From Planctomycetota bacterium (GTDB lineage Bacteria; Planctomycetota; Planctomycetia; Isosphaerales; Isosphaeraceae), in contig JAKBCQ010000191.1 of assembly GCA_021807585.1 (NCBI GenBank), positions 1-6,087 on the forward strand: a stretch of 6,087 nt of DNA. Direction: 5' to 3'. The position numbers were made by a program, and so were the translations under genes. The notes beneath the pieces are model-generated. The model was given only the letters and a program-made list of their open reading frames with translations. It searched no databases and was not told the DNA's origin. Positions 6,021 through 6,087 of this stretch are shown here, piece after piece (the stretch's first letter is position 1; every line of letters starts with the position of its first letter).

Positions 6021-6087
6021 TCCAACAGGAAGGTCATCGCGGCCCAAAGCGTCGGCGACGCTTGGAGAGGATCGATCCACGTGTCCT

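Noticed and set aside
5955..6086. Minus-strand frame entering from the right edge and ending in TAA at 5957-5955 (43 codons)
   Set aside because: No recognisable protein end. It overlaps the predicted promoter and palindrome, and is too short to judge without sequence to the right.
5894..6087. Plus-strand frame from GTG at 5894 running off the right edge
   Set aside because: Arg-rich, no clear ribosome site, no recognisable motif; it overlaps the promoter region. It could be a divergent gene, but there is no positive evidence.

Overview
The window reads as a short, GC-rich piece of a planctomycete (Planctomycetota) chromosome. Two of its three confident genes belong to families that are strongly expanded in, and nearly diagnostic of, that phylum. 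One is a large secreted protein with a planctomycete-type cytochrome c domain, DUF1549 and DUF1553 (a 'PSD1' protein). The other is a DUF1501 protein with a twin-arginine leader. I cannot place the organism below phylum level from the sequence.

Layout: all confident genes lie on the minus strand, so transcription runs right to left. Bases 5800-6087 hold no convincing gene. They contain a good sigma70-like promoter (-35 TTGACT, 18-nt spacer, -10 TAGAAT), two 12-bp perfect inverted repeats with the same ATTCY-N2-RGAAT architecture, and a tandem GGAACAC repeat in the predicted ~169-nt leader. Next come a GntR/FCD-type transcription regulator (5026-5799), the PSD1 cytochrome protein (1814-4966, 1050 aa after start correction) and the DUF1501 protein (301-1761, 486 aa after start correction). 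An intrinsic terminator at about 253-277 appears to close the unit. Left of it an open minus-strand frame runs off the window edge with no convincing start; it may be the 5' part of a further, unrecognised gene.

How the genes may work together: adjacent PSD1 (DUF1549/DUF1553) and DUF1501 genes are a recurrent pair in planctomycetes, and their biochemical role is not established. Here the first carries a Sec-type signal peptide and the second a Tat-type leader, so both products should act outside the cytoplasm, one with covalent haem and the other probably exported folded. The FCD regulator has an intact set of four predicted metal ligands (Asp-His-His-His) and probably senses a small carboxylate or sugar-acid metabolite. 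Placed first in the operon and downstream of paired palindromes, it is a candidate autoregulator that would tie expression of the PSD1/DUF1501 pair to a metabolite. This is inference. A further genome-level signal is marked over-representation of CGATCG and of the octamer GCGATCGC, a HIP1-like pattern, across the window.

No CRISPR, tRNA, rRNA, insertion sequence or clearly new defence-type system is visible.
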